A stretch of DNA of 64,000 bases, taken from Omphiscola glabra (Eukaryota; Mollusca; Gastropoda; Lymnaeidae). Shown here piece after piece: positions 1 through 10,864 of this stretch (within the stretch, counting starts at the first letter, position 1; the number at the start of each line of letters is the position of its first letter). Where the stretch lies: assembly GCA_964017045.1 (NCBI GenBank), contig OZ024807.1:15427941-15491940 (forward strand), written 5' to 3'. Both the position numbers and the translations under genes were made by a program. The notes below the pieces were generated by a model. That model was not told where the DNA came from and searched no databases. It was given only the letters and a program-made list of their open reading frames with translations.

Positions 1-108
1 CTCTCTCTATCTCTCTCTCTATATATCTCTCTCCCTCCCTCTATCTCTCTCTCCCCCCTCCCCCTCTCTCTCTCTGTCTATCTAAGCGTGTCTCTCCTTT
101 ATCTATAT
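1..108. repeat. CT-rich microsatellite
   Basis: Imperfect (CT)n with TATC/TATA interruptions, continuing from beyond the left edge. Confidence 0.9.
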
Positions 109-351
109 GAATCGTTCACTATATTCTAGTCTTTGCATATTTCTTACTGCTTCGCCCCCCTCCCCACTCTGTCTCTTGTTCTCGCTCCTTTACTCGGCCT
201 GTCCCTACATCTCTGTGTATGTCTATACATATATCAATCTATCTATCTGTCTATATATACATATATATTATTTATAATACACATCTGTCTCAATCACAAT
301 ACTTGTTTGAGCTCAACAGTTTATCAAATCTCAAGAATGTCTAACAGACCT

Positions 352-872
352 GCACAGGGTTAAGATCTAGTGGCACAGTGTTAAGATCTAGTGGCACAGT
401 GTTAAGATCTAGTGGCACAGTGTTAAGATCTAGTGGCACAGTGTTAAGATCTAGTGGCACAGTGTTAAGATCTAGTGGCACAGTGTTAAGATCTAGTGGC
501 ACAGTGTTAAGATCTAGTGGCACAGTGTTAAGATCTAGTGGCACAGTGTTAAGATCTAGTGGCACAGTGTCAAGATCTAGTGGCACAGTGTTAAGATCTA
601 GTGGCACAGTGTTAAGATCTAGTGGCACAGTGTTAAGATCTAGTGGTACAGTGTCAAGATCTAGTGGCACAGTGTCAAATCTAGTGGCACAGTGTCAGGA
701 TCTAGTGGCACAGTGTCAAGATCTAGTGGCACAGTGTCAAGATCTAGTGGCACAGTGTCAAGATCTAGTGGCACAGTGTCAAAATCTAGTGGCACAGTGT
801 CAAGATCTAGTGGCACAGTGTCAAGATCTAGTGACACAGTGTCAAGATCTAGTGGCACAGTGTTTAGATCAG
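352..872. repeat. 21-bp minisatellite, about 25 copies
   Basis: Unit taagatctagtggcacagtg plus t, containing a BglII-type AGATCT. Left copies read gttaag and right copies gtcaag, so the array has two diverged halves. Period 21 keeps frames open on both strands; the ORFs are by-products. Confidence 0.95.
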
Positions 873-1140
873 AGTGCTATCTACGGCTCTGAATAAATGT
901 CTTAGTTTCTAGCTACACCCTACCATCATAATGTCTCGGTTTGTCGTACATTTTGTTCCAGGCACAAACTGGAATATAAACCGTTTTAAAGAATTCGGGT
1001 TTCTCTTCTAGATAATAATGACGTCATCGTGTTTCAATTTTTATCCGGTGTATTATTTTATATACCCATTATCTGCCTACTGAACGCTGCTAACGACTCA
1101 GACACCAGCAATAATTAGATTATTTAGGATTAGGGCCAGC
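873..1140. other. Single-copy AT-rich spacer
   Basis: No array, TIR or convincing coding sequence seen. Confidence 0.6.
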
Positions 1141-1505
1141 TGCGTCATGACTGACGCACTCATGACTGACGCACTTATGACTGACCCACTGATGACTGAC
1201 CCACTGATGACTGACCCACTGATGACTGACGCACTTATGACTGACCCACTCAGGACTGGCCCACTCATGACTGACCCACTTATGACTGACCCACTCATGG
1301 TTGACCCACTCATGACTGACCCACTCATGACTGACCCACTTATGACTGACCCACTCATGACTGACCCACTTATGACTGACCCACTTATGACTGACCCACT
1401 CATGACTGACCCACTCATGACTGACCCACTTATGACTGACCCACTCATGACTGACCCACTCATGACTGACCCACTCATGACTGACCCACTCACGACTGAC
1501 CAGCT
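1141..1505. repeat. 15-bp minisatellite, about 24 copies
   Basis: Unit atgactgacccactc with few variants. It translates as repeated MTDPL on plus and MSGSV on minus, which are frame artefacts. Confidence 0.95.
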
Positions 1506-1555
1506 CAGTAACACTAACAACCCCGTTCGATTGTGCGCCGTGTCAACAAACATGT

Positions 1556-1867
1556 AGCCAAATCATATCATTCACCCCACTTCTGAAAGGGGTGCCAACT
1601 CCCCCGACTGTGAGTCGACGGTTTGAAGAGATAAGCGGGTCACGGGGTCTCCAGTTCTGTGTATTTATGAAATCTGAGAGGCCACGCCACGATGGACAGG
1701 GTCAGTTTTTGATATGCTCAGGGGGGTGTTACGAATAATATACATGTAGTTGGAGATTAGACTCAGCGACCTACGTACACATGGACACACAGGGGTAATC
1801 AGATTGTACAGACATGTACTAGTTTTCTTAACAAACAACCATCATGGCATTCAATCATTACATATAC
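1556..1867 (+). mobile_element. Possible remnant of a Ty3/gypsy 3' end: PPT-like G run plus LTR start
   Basis: At about 1721-1740 a purine run (caggggggg-type) is followed directly by TGTTACGAAT, a start typical of many Ty3/gypsy LTRs after their polypurine tract. A possible end is the taaca near 1834, giving an LTR of only about 106 bp. No reverse transcriptase or second LTR is visible, so this is at best a fragment. The rest of the stretch has no other recognisable feature. Confidence 0.3.
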
Positions 1868-3930
1868 GGAGAGGGGTGGATGAGGAGAGAGGTGGATGAG
1901 GAGAGAGGTGGATGAGGAGAGAGGTGGATGAGGAGAGAGGTGGATGAGGAGAGGGGTGGATGGGGAGAGGGGTGGATGAGGAGAGAGGTGGATGAGGAGA
2001 GAGGTGGATGAGGAGAGAGGTGGATGAGGAGAGAGGTGGATGAGGAGAGAGGTGGATGAGGAGAGGGGTGGATGGGGAGAGATGTGGATGGGGAGAGATG
2101 TGGATGAGGAGAGAGGTGGATGAGGAGAGAGGTGGATGAGGAGAGACGTGGATGAGGAGAGAGGTGGATGAGGAGAGAGGTGGATGAGGAGAGAGGTGGA
2201 TGAGGAGAGAGGTGGATGAGGAGAGGGGTGGATGGGGAGAGAGGTGGATGAGGAGAGATGTGGATGAGGAGAGAGGTGGATGAGGAGAGAGGTGGATGAG
2301 GAGAGGGGTGGATGGGGAGAGATGTGGATGGGGAGAGATGTGGATGAGGAGAGAGGTGGATGAGGAGAGAGGTGGATGAGGAGAGATGTGGATGAGGAGA
2401 GAGGTGGATGAGAAGAGAGGTGGATGAGGAGAGAGTTGGATAAGGAGAGATGTGGATGGGGAGAGGGGTGGATGAGAAGAGAGGTGGATGAGAAGAGAGG
2501 TGGTGAGGAGAGAGGTGGATGAGGAGAGAGGTGGATGAGGAGAGATGTGGATGAGGAGAGATGTGGATGAGAAGAGAGGTGGATGAGAAGAGAGGTTTAT
2601 GAGGAGAGAGGTGGATGAGGAGAGAGGTGGATGAGGAGAGAGGTGGATAGGGAGAGATGTGGATGAGGAGAGAGGTGTATGAGGAGAGAGGTGGATGAGG
2701 AAAGAGGTGGATGAGGAGAGAGGTGGATGAGGAGAGATGTGGATGGGGAGAGATGTGGATGAGGAGAGAGGTGGAGGAGAGAGGTGGATGAGGAGAGAGG
2801 TGGATGAGGAGAGAGGTGGATGAGGAGAGATGTGGATGAGGAGAGATGTGGATGGGGAGAGATGTGGATGGGGAGAGATGTGGATGAGGAGAGAGGTGGA
2901 TGAGGAGAGAGGTGGATGAGGAGAGATGTGGATGAGGAGAGAGGTGGATGAGGAGAGAGGTGGATGAGGAGAGAGTTGGATAAGGAGAGATGTGGATGGG
3001 GAGAGGGGTGGATGAGAAGAGAGGTGGATGAGAAGAGAGGTGGTGAGGAGAGAGGTGGATGAGGAGAGAGGTGGATGAGGAGAGATGTGGATGAGGAGAG
3101 ATGTGGATGAGAAGAGAGGTGGATGAGAAGAGAGGTGGATGAGGAGAGAGGTGGATGAGGAGAGAGGTGGATGAGGAGAGAGGTGGATGGGGAGAGATGT
3201 GGATGAGGAGAGAGGTGGATGAGGAGAGGGGTGGATGAGAAGAGAGGTGGATGAGAAGAGAGGTGGTGAGGAGAGAGGTGGATGAGGAGAGATGTGGATG
3301 AGGAGAGAGGGGGATGAGGAGAGATGTGGATGAGGAGAGGGGTGGATGGGGAGAGAGGTGGATGAGGAGAGATGTGGATGAGGAGAGAGGTGGATGAGGA
3401 GAGAGGTGGATGAGGAGAGGGGTGGATGGGGAGAGATGTGGATGGGGAGAGATGTGGATGAGGAGAGAGGTGGATGAGGAGAGAGGTGGATGAGGAGAGA
3501 TGTGGATGAGGAGAGAGGTGGATGAGGAGAGAGGTGGATGAGGAGAGAGGTGGATGAGGAGAGAGTTGGATAAGGAGAGATGTGGATGGGGAGAGGGGTG
3601 GATGAGAAGAGAGGTGGATGAGAAGAGAGGTGGTGAGGAGAGAGGTGGGTGAGGAGAGAGGTGGGTGAGGAGAGAGGTGGATGAGGAGAGATGTGGATGA
3701 GGAGAGATGTGGATGAGAAGAGAGGTGGATGAGAAGAGAGGTGGATGAGGAGAGAGGTGGATGAGGAGAGAGGTGGATGAGGAGAGAGGTGGATGGAGAG
3801 AGATGTGGATGAGGAGAGAGGTGGATGAGGAGAGGGGTGGATGAGAAGAGAGGTGGATGAGGAGAGAGGTGGTGAGAACAGAGGTGGTGAGGAGAGAGGT
3901 GGATGAGGCGGTGAAGAAAGGGGTGGATGA
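1868..3930. repeat. 16-bp purine-rich minisatellite, about 2 kb, with higher-order structure
   Basis: Unit gaggagagaggtggat, about 125 copies, almost all purine on the plus strand. Variant blocks recur: the rare variant gagttggataaggag appears near 2433, 2973 and 3563, so longer blocks of about 540-590 bp were duplicated. Period 16 translates in rotating frames, giving a 482-residue Ser/His/Pro/Leu ORF on the minus strand with no sign of being a gene. Confidence 0.95.
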
Positions 3931-4310
3931 GGATAGAAGAATTGTTATGAGAGTAGTGGCTGGGTGGAGGTGTGAAAGATAATCGTGAATGGGGCGTAGT
4001 ATGTTTTTGTTTTAAGAACCTGCGATTTGTAAAATTCTGTGTCAAGGAGTATGTGAAGTCATTAAGATTGGCCTTAATGGACGACCGCTAAATAAGAAAA
4101 CAAGATTTTAGTCGCTCCCCTAAAGTGCCCCTTTCGCCCCACCCCTTCTAGGTTCGACACTGGGTTAAAGTCACCATTTAAGCCATGCAGAATTCCCAGA
4201 CAGTCAAAGCTATAGGCAAATTTCCACCTGAAACTAATTATAGAAGCTCTACTTTTATAGTTAGTTCTATGCTGGCTTGAAAGTGATCCTGGTCTTTATT
4301 CAAATTTTTC
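3931..4310. other. Single-copy spacer
   Basis: Array edge degrades into unique sequence; no gene signal. Confidence 0.5.
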
Positions 4311-4318
4311 ATTTAAGA

Positions 4319-4516
4319 CATCGGTTCTCAACCTGTGGGTCGCGACCCCCTTTGTGGGTCGAATAACCCTTTCCCAGGAGTCGCCTAAGACCATCGGAAA
4401 ACACTTTTACTAACAGTTATGAAGTAGCGACGAAAATATGTTTGTGGCTGGGGGGTGGCCACAGCATGAGGGACTCCATTAAAGGGTCGCAGCATTAGGA
4501 AGGTTGAGAACCGCTG
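4319..4516. mobile_element. SPIN-like hAT MITE (198 bp) with 8-bp TSD
   Basis: Ends read catcggttctcaacc and ggttgagaaccgctg, imperfect terminal inverted repeats. The inner sequence (gtgggtcgcgacccc, agaccatcggaaaaca, ggtcgcagcattagg) matches what I know of SPIN (Space Invaders) hAT elements. It is flanked by the perfect 8-bp duplication atttaaga at 4311-4318 and 4517-4524, as expected for hAT insertion. No transposase is present; it is non-autonomous. Confidence 0.9.
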
Positions 4517-4524
4517 ATTTAAGA

Positions 4525-5205
4525 ACTTCTGTGACGTAGAGACGTCGTCTTTTGCACTTTTTACCAACTCCGTGTTATTCTTATACACCCTGATTCTTCT
4601 CCATGTACCCTCACCATTGGGGACCTCAAATTCCATTGAACGTATCGAGATGAGCTCGCCCCTGTCTCCCTTTCCCCCCACCACCCTACACACACCCATG
4701 CATCGAATGCTGGCCCATTAACATGAGATAGTCTGATATAACATAATGTGGCCCTGGCTCAACTCACGGCATGAAATAAATGGCTCATTTCCGCCGACGT
4801 CAGTTTATCGTAGGGCCTGGGACCCGACGCTTGATAAAGTGATGACCTCCGGAGATGTAAAGGTCTAGCTGTTGTAATGGTGTGACGCGCAAACTTTCAG
4901 TTAAGCTTTGAAATCATCATAACATCACACTTTTCTGCACCTCGAATTTTAACATTTTTTAAATTTCACATTTCGTTGGTTGACAGCTACGAACCAAATT
5001 TTTTGGAACAAGGGCAATGGCAATCGAAAGCTGCGCCCATGATAACCTGAATATGGGCGCCCTCTTCCCCCCAAAAATGTATATGTTAATACAGATATTA
5101 TGCATGAAAATGACAATTTGACTGAATTGACAAACGAAATGATAATTTAGAATTGATCGATTTTTCTTAAATGAGGATTTTGAAGTACAATGCGATCACT
5201 AGCGT
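4525..5205. other. Single-copy spacer
   Basis: A minus-strand ORF reaches in from the SPIN element to 4699 but lacks splice or protein-family support. A GC-balanced patch at 4720-4870 is otherwise unremarkable. Confidence 0.5.
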
Positions 5206-5430
5206 AGGAAGGACGGTAAGAGGGGTTGGCTCATGAAGTTCGGTGAGTGGGGTTGGTTTATGAAGAGGGGGTGAGTATGGTTGGTTTATGAAGTTCGGTG
5301 AGTGAGGTTGGTTTATGAAGGGGGTGAGTGGGGTTGGCTCATGAAGTTCGGTGAGTGAGGTTGTTTTATGAAGGGGGTGAGCGGGGTTGGTTTAGGAGGG
5401 GCGGTAAGTGGGGCTGGTTCATCCACGGCG
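5206..5430. repeat. Degenerate repeat of about 27 bp, about 8 copies
   Basis: Core gtgagtggggttggttcatg with alternating gaagttcg and gaaggggg forms, suggesting a dimeric unit of about 54 bp. Confidence 0.8.
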
Positions 5431-5584
5431 GCACCTGCCCTAGTTTCCTAACTGAATGCAAAGCTGTTTGGGGTGAGACTGTACAGAAATGAAGACATTC
5501 ATAATTTAAGGAAAACACAAAACACTTTTAAAGATATCTACTAAAACATGGTCTCTGATATCTCGGCAACATAACTGAGATCTA

Positions 5585-5850
5585 CTAGACTCTCCCCACC
5601 CCCCATAACAAGGTCAACTGGTTGAGAGATCCCCTCGACTCTCCCCACACACTCCCCCATACATACGGTCAACTAGTTAAGAGATCCCCTCAACTACCCC
5701 CCCCCCCCCCCATAATTAGGATAAACTGGTTGAGAGATCCCCTCAATTACCTCCCCCCCCCCCCATAATTAGGATAAACTGGTTGAGAGATCCCCTCGAC
5801 TTTCCCCACCCCATAAATACGGTCAACTGGTGAAGAGATCCCCTTATGGT
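5585..5850. repeat. Repeat of about 60 bp, 5 copies, with poly-C tracts
   Basis: Each copy carries ggtcaactggttgagagatc followed by cccctc and a C-rich run of variable length. Confidence 0.85.
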
Positions 5851-6560
5851 GCCGACTTGAGGGCTAAACGTGATTTTAATGTTAATGATCACCCGGCTTG
5901 TTGACCTCGACAACAGGATAGATGAGTTGGTCGGTAGATGGCGGATAGAGAAATAGATTGATGGATCGATTGAATGATGGATTGGGACTTATACAGAGAG
6001 AAATATATATTTATACTAGGGCTTAATCGGGTGCAGTTGTTTTACACCGATTCCGCGAATTTTGAGAAATAGGTCTACAGACAGCGCTACACCATACCCG
6101 TGGCTCTTTATTGATTGATTTTAAAGTTGCGTCGCAATTTTTAGTTTACCTGAGTCTCGCCGGGGTGGAAAAGGGGGGGGGGGACATTAGAGACTTAAAA
6201 TATATCCACCCCAGCCCAAGAAAGTCCGGCCTAATTGCTGTGTGAAAGCAGCACCCGGACCGGCCAGGCGTTCCTTCTCTGGTGCCGCCTCACTCGCATA
6301 GTCAATCGAATGGACGAGTGGGTGAGGAGGTCTCAGTGGGCGGAAAGCCCCCGGAGTGCCGCTTCGCGGCCTGACTGGACTAGAGACCACTGGGGGGGGG
6401 TGATTGAATACCAGTTGGGAGTGGCGGGGGTGCGCTGGGGAAGACTTCATGAGCTTGGGCTCTATAGTCTGCTGATTTTCTTAGTAGATTCGATTAAATT
6501 AGTTTACGTGAGTTCACACGTCACGCATGAAAGCCTTTCTCGTCACTCAATACTATTAAT
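5851..6560. other. Single-copy stretch without supported gene
   Basis: Overlapping ORFs at 6187-6450 (minus) and 6235-6564 (plus) have no recognisable domain or splice signals. A poly-G tract lies at about 6174. Confidence 0.5.
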
Positions 6561-6574
6561 ATAAAACATGTGGA

Positions 6575-6698
6575 CTTGGGGGGGGGGGGGGGCGGGTTCG
6601 AAAAGGAAGCAGGACACACCAGAAGCGAAATATATATAAGAGATACCTAGGTAGAAGAAAAAGAGACAGATACATAGAGAGAGAGATTTAGAGAGAGG

Positions 6699-6746
<48 letters not shown>

Positions 6747-6800
6747 AGAGAGAGCCCATGTTAAAATGTACCCCCCCCCCCACACACACACACACATAAC
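6575..6800. repeat. Poly-G, GA and CA microsatellites
   Basis: Poly-G near 6578, (GA)n at about 6665-6755, poly-C at about 6769 and (CA)n to 6796. In the minus-strand gene model this is the start of intron 1. Confidence 0.9.
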
Positions 6801-6820
6801 ACTATAAAATAATTACTCAC

Positions 6821-7268
6821 CACCGCTGATAAGTAATCCAAAAAGTGTTAGAATTGCAGCGAGCGAGTTTTTGTGTAAAATCCTACAAACTCTGGACAAC
6901 GCTGAAGGCAAGGCTCGTCCGTTTGTGTGAGAGTCATTGGGCTGGTGCTGCCTGGAGTAGGGATGGACGTCGGCCGTGCAATGATGGCGGTGACAGGGAC
7001 GCTGGTGACGGTGGGCCTGCTGCTGGTCATCACTGGCCATCCCTGGTAGTGACCCGGCGGGCAGGGACAGCCGCTGCCGGAGGAGATGGTCGGAATCGCG
7101 GCCTTGACAGCCGAAGGGGTCAGGGTCGTGACGGCTAATGTTTGGGCCGTGACCTTTGAGGTCGTTTTTTTTCTGAAGGTCAGGGTCATTTATGTGACCT
7201 ATTTGTGTTCGCTGATATTCGCAGGATTCCAAGTCTGCTGAGTCCATGACTTTATCAGACAATGTCAT
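6821..7268 (-). CDS. First coding exon of a membrane protein, possibly an SLC1/EAAT-type glutamate transporter (partial)
   Basis: Seen: on the minus strand a pyrimidine-rich tract ending in CAG (AG at 7280-7279) is followed by ten bases and an ATG at 7268-7266. The frame then stays open for 149 codons to a GTGAGT donor at 6820-6815, splitting a codon after its first base (phase 1). The first 120 or so residues are hydrophilic, rich in His, Gln, Asp and Pro. The last 25 or so end in Cys-Arg-x-Leu-x-Lys-Asn followed by a hydrophobic run with the motif LTLFGLLISG. Known: SLC1 transporters (EAATs, ASCTs) begin with a variable cytoplasmic tail, a basic/Asn cluster and a first helix of the type LTVFGVILG, and vertebrate EAAT genes have an exon boundary near this point. 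Inference: this is the N-terminal exon of such a gene, continuing left of the window. The stretch is more GC-rich than its surroundings. Shorter ORFs on the plus strand and in another minus frame overlap it but do not run into the donor. Family assignment is tentative; another multi-pass protein is possible. Confidence 0.5.
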
Positions 7269-7300
7269 TTTAGATTTCCTGAGGGTAGAAGGTAATAAGA
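7269..7300 (-). promoter_or_regulatory. Splice acceptor and short 5' UTR segment before the 6821-7268 exon
   Basis: On the minus strand the run ttattaccttctaccctcag gives a strong pyrimidine tract and CAG. The exon would start at 7278, leaving ten 5' UTR bases before the ATG. An acceptor here implies at least one noncoding 5' exon further right in the window, which I could not identify with confidence. Confidence 0.5.
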
Positions 7301-7565
7301 TTGGTTAAAATGAAAATATCCACACAAATGGGATTTTGGCGTTTGCTAAATATTTTAGTACTAGTTAAAATAAATTGTTTCAGATATATTCTCCACGTCG
7401 ATATGTGATATTTTAAATATAAAAACTGAAAGAATCACCTTGGGGCAAATTATTAGCAAGTGTTTTTGTCGTATGAATTTGAAGTAAATTATGCCATAGT
7501 ATTTTAGTGTATATAAATTTGGAAATTTACAAGAAGCGAACTACATACGTTTCATAAATGTTTAG
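7283..7565. other. AT-rich single-copy spacer
   Basis: Upstream of the minus-strand exon; no further feature seen. Confidence 0.5.
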
Positions 7566-7568
7566 TAA

Positions 7569-7659
7569 TAATGACGGAGGAACATGTTAATGACGGAGGA
7601 ACATGTTAATGACGGAGGAACATGTTAATGACGGAGGAACATGTTGATGACGGAGGATA
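7569..7659. repeat. 19-bp repeat, about 4.5 copies
   Basis: Unit atgacggaggaacatgtta. Confidence 0.95.
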
Positions 7660-8690
7660 AGGTTCAAGATAATGAAATGAGAAGGGAGAAACGCCATCTT
7701 CTAAAGTTCAAAAAATCCATTTTAAACAATATCGTAAATAGATTAGAATTTATCTTAAAGCAAACACTATTTTTTTTCTTTTTCTTCTTTCAATCCCGCA
7801 CTGAGGACACATTCTACCCCCCTCCCCCAACCGTTATCATTCTGTCCACATCTCCGTCAAAGGTAACATCAAAAAAAGCCCACCAAAGGTGTGAACAGCA
7901 GTTCACCAAAGGTGTGAACAGCAGTTCACCATGGCAGCCAGATGCGAGGGGAGTTAAAAAGCAGGACCTACGAGTCGGCAACTTCAAAAGTTAAACGAAA
8001 TGAGGAAGCGAAACATGCGTCGTCACTCACGCTCTTTTCTAAGCCCCCCCCCCCCCCACAGTTAATGGGGTTTCAAGACCCCCCGGGGTTCTCGGTTATG
8101 GCGTAAAAAGTTTTTTTTAGCGAGGCATGAGTGGGTTTAACGGCCGGACAAGAATAGAATTTACTGCGGACACGTGATTTCGGGGGAGGGGGGGTCGTCC
8201 AGCGGAGCAGATGCTTACAGGTGAGAGTGAGTCCAGTTGGTCGTAATGGTTGCTCCCACTGTCAAACAACGAACTTACAATTATAATTGGCTATGGTGGC
8301 CCATGATTTAAAAAAAAAAAAAAATCATTTTTGTCAATGAAGTACAATGTCGGCTTAAGGCTGTACAGTGAGATGTGCCAACACAAAAAACTAAGCCAGG
8401 TAAAATACAATCGGTACAAAGCGGTACAAGAAGCTTTCCAGGTAGACCAAAAAAAAAAAGCCATATGTTAAAATGGCGACCAGGTGTTAACATGAATGAC
8501 AGGTGTTAACACCAAGTCGTTTTAACTCATAAAATGTCTGCAGTTATCGGGGGGGGGGGGGGTGTATGTTTGGTTAAAAAAAAGGGGGGGGGTGTATATT
8601 GTATTCCCAGGCATAATAACATCCCCAGGTTGTGTTTTTTGCCGTTCAGTAAATCCAGCCCGTAATGGTGATGTCATTGATTTGTACCAG
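7660..8690. other. Single-copy stretch with a 23-bp duplication and homopolymers
   Basis: A 23-bp unit with caaaggtgtgaacagcagtt is repeated twice at 7881-7930. Poly-C at about 8045, poly-A at 8311 and 8450, poly-G at 8550 and 8585. No gene recognised. Confidence 0.6.
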
Positions 8691-8692
8691 GT

Positions 8693-8850
8693 AATGTGTC
8701 TGGGGAAGATGTATCTGGGGAAGATGTATCTGGGGAAAATGTGTCTGGGGAAGATGTATCTGGGGAAAATGTGTCTGGGGAAAATGTGTCTGGGGAAGAT
8801 GTGTCTGGGGAAAATGTGTGTGGGGAAAATGTGTCTGGGGAAAATGTTTC
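8693..8850. repeat. 15-bp repeat, about 10 copies
   Basis: Unit tctggggaagatgta / tctggggaaaatgtg. The ORFs across it are repeat translations. Confidence 0.95.
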
Positions 8851-9700
8851 ATTTTCAGATGTTAAAAAAATATCCTTTTCCTCTACTGACGATTTCTTCT
8901 TCGTATTTTTTTTTATATATGGAGAAGACTAGAAAAACCAAATATACACAGAGCTAGTTTTGTCAGTCAATAGGTCAGTCGAGGATTTGACATAACAGTC
9001 AATCTTTGTATGCTACTCTGAAATATGTCATAAGAATTGTTCAGGAATCTTATAGAGTTCGCTCAGAGCTAAGTTAAGAATTAAGTCGTGGAAATAATTT
9101 TTTTTAAATTTTCTTCAGATTTTATGATTAAAGTTTGAGAATTTTCCACCGTGATTACAGGTTTGTACTGTAAATCATTCTAAATGTGTACGTTTTACGA
9201 AAACATTTACTCGAATGCCCCGAAGGTCTTGCGGGCGGGGTTACACGTGTCATTTGGCCGCTGGTCGCCTCGCCCCTGGCTATAGTAACAATAAACTTAA
9301 TGTTGTTTAATTGGACTATTCGACAGTGGTTGGCAGGGATGCATAAGTCACAGGATTAAATAAATAGTAAAATAAATTAACTTTTAATGCTCTATTTATT
9401 CATTCTCACTGACAAAAGGTAAATAGAATGTTAGCAAACTCAAAAGTCAAATAGATATTTACCGATTTACCATTTTTTTAAAGTTAATTAAAAATATTTA
9501 AGTTACTTAACGGCTCTCTTCCACTTCTCAGCCTGTTATAAGGGATGACGTATTTTGAGACACACTTTGCCCGCCTTCCACGTGCATGACCTCTTTCAAG
9601 TCGGTCCCGTGTTGGGGCGGCTAGAAAAAATATCCCTTTGATGATACTTTTGTTTACTATCATCCGTTTCTGTGGAACATGATAGAACAATCTAGAAAAT
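8851..9700. other. AT-rich single-copy spacer
   Basis: No arrays or coding signal seen. Confidence 0.5.
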
Positions 9701-9726
9701 GTGGGAAACAGTAAGACTGTGTGTTC

Positions 9727-9765
9727 CATTTCCAGAATGATCATCTGAAACTGCCTATAAAAAGG
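9727..9765 (+). promoter_or_regulatory. Candidate promoter: heat-shock-like element and TATA box
   Basis: TTCCAGAA (inverted TTCnnGAA) at about 9730-9737, preceded by another TTCC, then TATAAAAAGGGC starting at 9756, a close TATA-box match. Transcription would start near 9785-9790. Both motifs are short, so chance occurrence is possible. Confidence 0.3.
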
Positions 9766-9786
9766 GCTGACCGATAGAGAGGGGGA

Positions 9787-9916
9787 GATTTTTCCTTTCC
9801 TTGATTACGAGGCATGCTGTGTGTCATTATACTTTGTTGTGTGTAGAGATTTTTATTTCCTCGTACAATTTTGTGCTCATTGTATTTTGATATACAGTAC
9901 CGGTACCAGCAAATCT
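9787..9916 (+). other. Candidate noncoding first exon
   Basis: Downstream of the TATA box at 9756 and ending at AAATCT before a consensus GTAAGT donor at 9917. No ATG-led frame of note. It would be a 5' UTR exon on the plus strand, opposite to the 6.8-kb exon. Confidence 0.2.
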
Positions 9917-9922
9917 GTAAGT

Positions 9923-10134
9923 TTATAATTTCAATCATATTTCACTTGCTGTTATTATTTAATTGAAGTTCACAAATTAAAACGTTATTAATTGTAATTA
10001 GCTCTGGCCTTAATTGTCATTTTATTTGTTATTATTTTTAACCTTTGGTATCGTCCTTTATTATGGACTGTTTTTAGAACGAGCCCTAGACAAAACAACA
10101 GAGATTAAATTCTCCATTTATAACGGTCCGTAAT
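9923..10134. other. AT-rich single-copy spacer
   Basis: No further feature seen. Confidence 0.5.
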
Positions 10135-10220
10135 ACAGCCCAACCCTAAACTCTTCTCCACTTCTCAGCCCAACCCTAAACTCTCTTCCACTCCTCAGCC
10201 CTATCCTAAGCTCTCTTCCA
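10135..10220. repeat. 30-bp repeat, about 3 copies
   Basis: Core cccaaccctaaactctcttc. Confidence 0.9.
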
Positions 10221-10221
10221 C

Positions 10222-10505
10222 ATCAGGAAGACAAAAGTTCTGACATCATGAAGACAAAAGTACTGACATCATGATGACATAAGTACTGACGTCGTGAAGA
10301 CATAAGTACTGACGTCGTGAAGACATAACTACTGACATCGGGAAGACATAAGTACTGACATCATGAAGACATAATTACTGACATCATAAGTACTGACATC
10401 ATGAAGACATAAGTACTGACATCATGAAGACACAAGTACTGACATCATGAAGACACAAGTACTGACATCATGAAGACACAAGCACTGACATCATGAACAT
10501 ATAAA
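10222..10505. repeat. 22-23-bp repeat, about 13 copies
   Basis: Core gacatcatgaagacataagt with single-base variants. Confidence 0.95.
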
Positions 10506-10864
10506 ACGGTAGCTCGATTTACCGAATCCCAGAAATACCAACAGAAGAACCGGCAGCTGTTGATGTAAGCAAACAAATATAAAAGGACTGTGCAATTTGC
10601 TTCGACGTTATGTAAAAGACACCAGAAAAATCATTACGCATTTTCTTGGTTTTTCGTATCGTGACTCCCATCACCATCTTTCATCTCTGTTTTCAACATC
10701 ATCTACATTATTATCACAAAAATCCTGTTTGAAGTCCCACAAACGGTGCTGAAACCAAAGCGGGAGGGCCGTGTAAAGGTGTGCCGGGCGAGGCCCCCGT
10801 ATGTTAGGGGGAGGTTACTCTATCTCACGGCGTTTGTTCCTTTGTTTAATTAACCCTCGCCACC
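10506..10864. other. Single-copy spacer
   Basis: No feature recognised; a GC-rich patch lies at 10740-10810. Confidence 0.5.

Noticed and set aside
2597..4045. 482-residue Ser/His/Pro-rich ORF on the minus strand
   Set aside because: Direct translation of the 16-bp array; a period not divisible by three rotates all frames, none of which contains a stop. No splice sites or unique domain.
6963..7049. Plus-strand hydrophobic peptide resembling a signal peptide
   Set aside because: It is the complement of His/Asp/Thr-rich codons of the better supported minus-strand exon and ends at once in a stop without a convincing donor.
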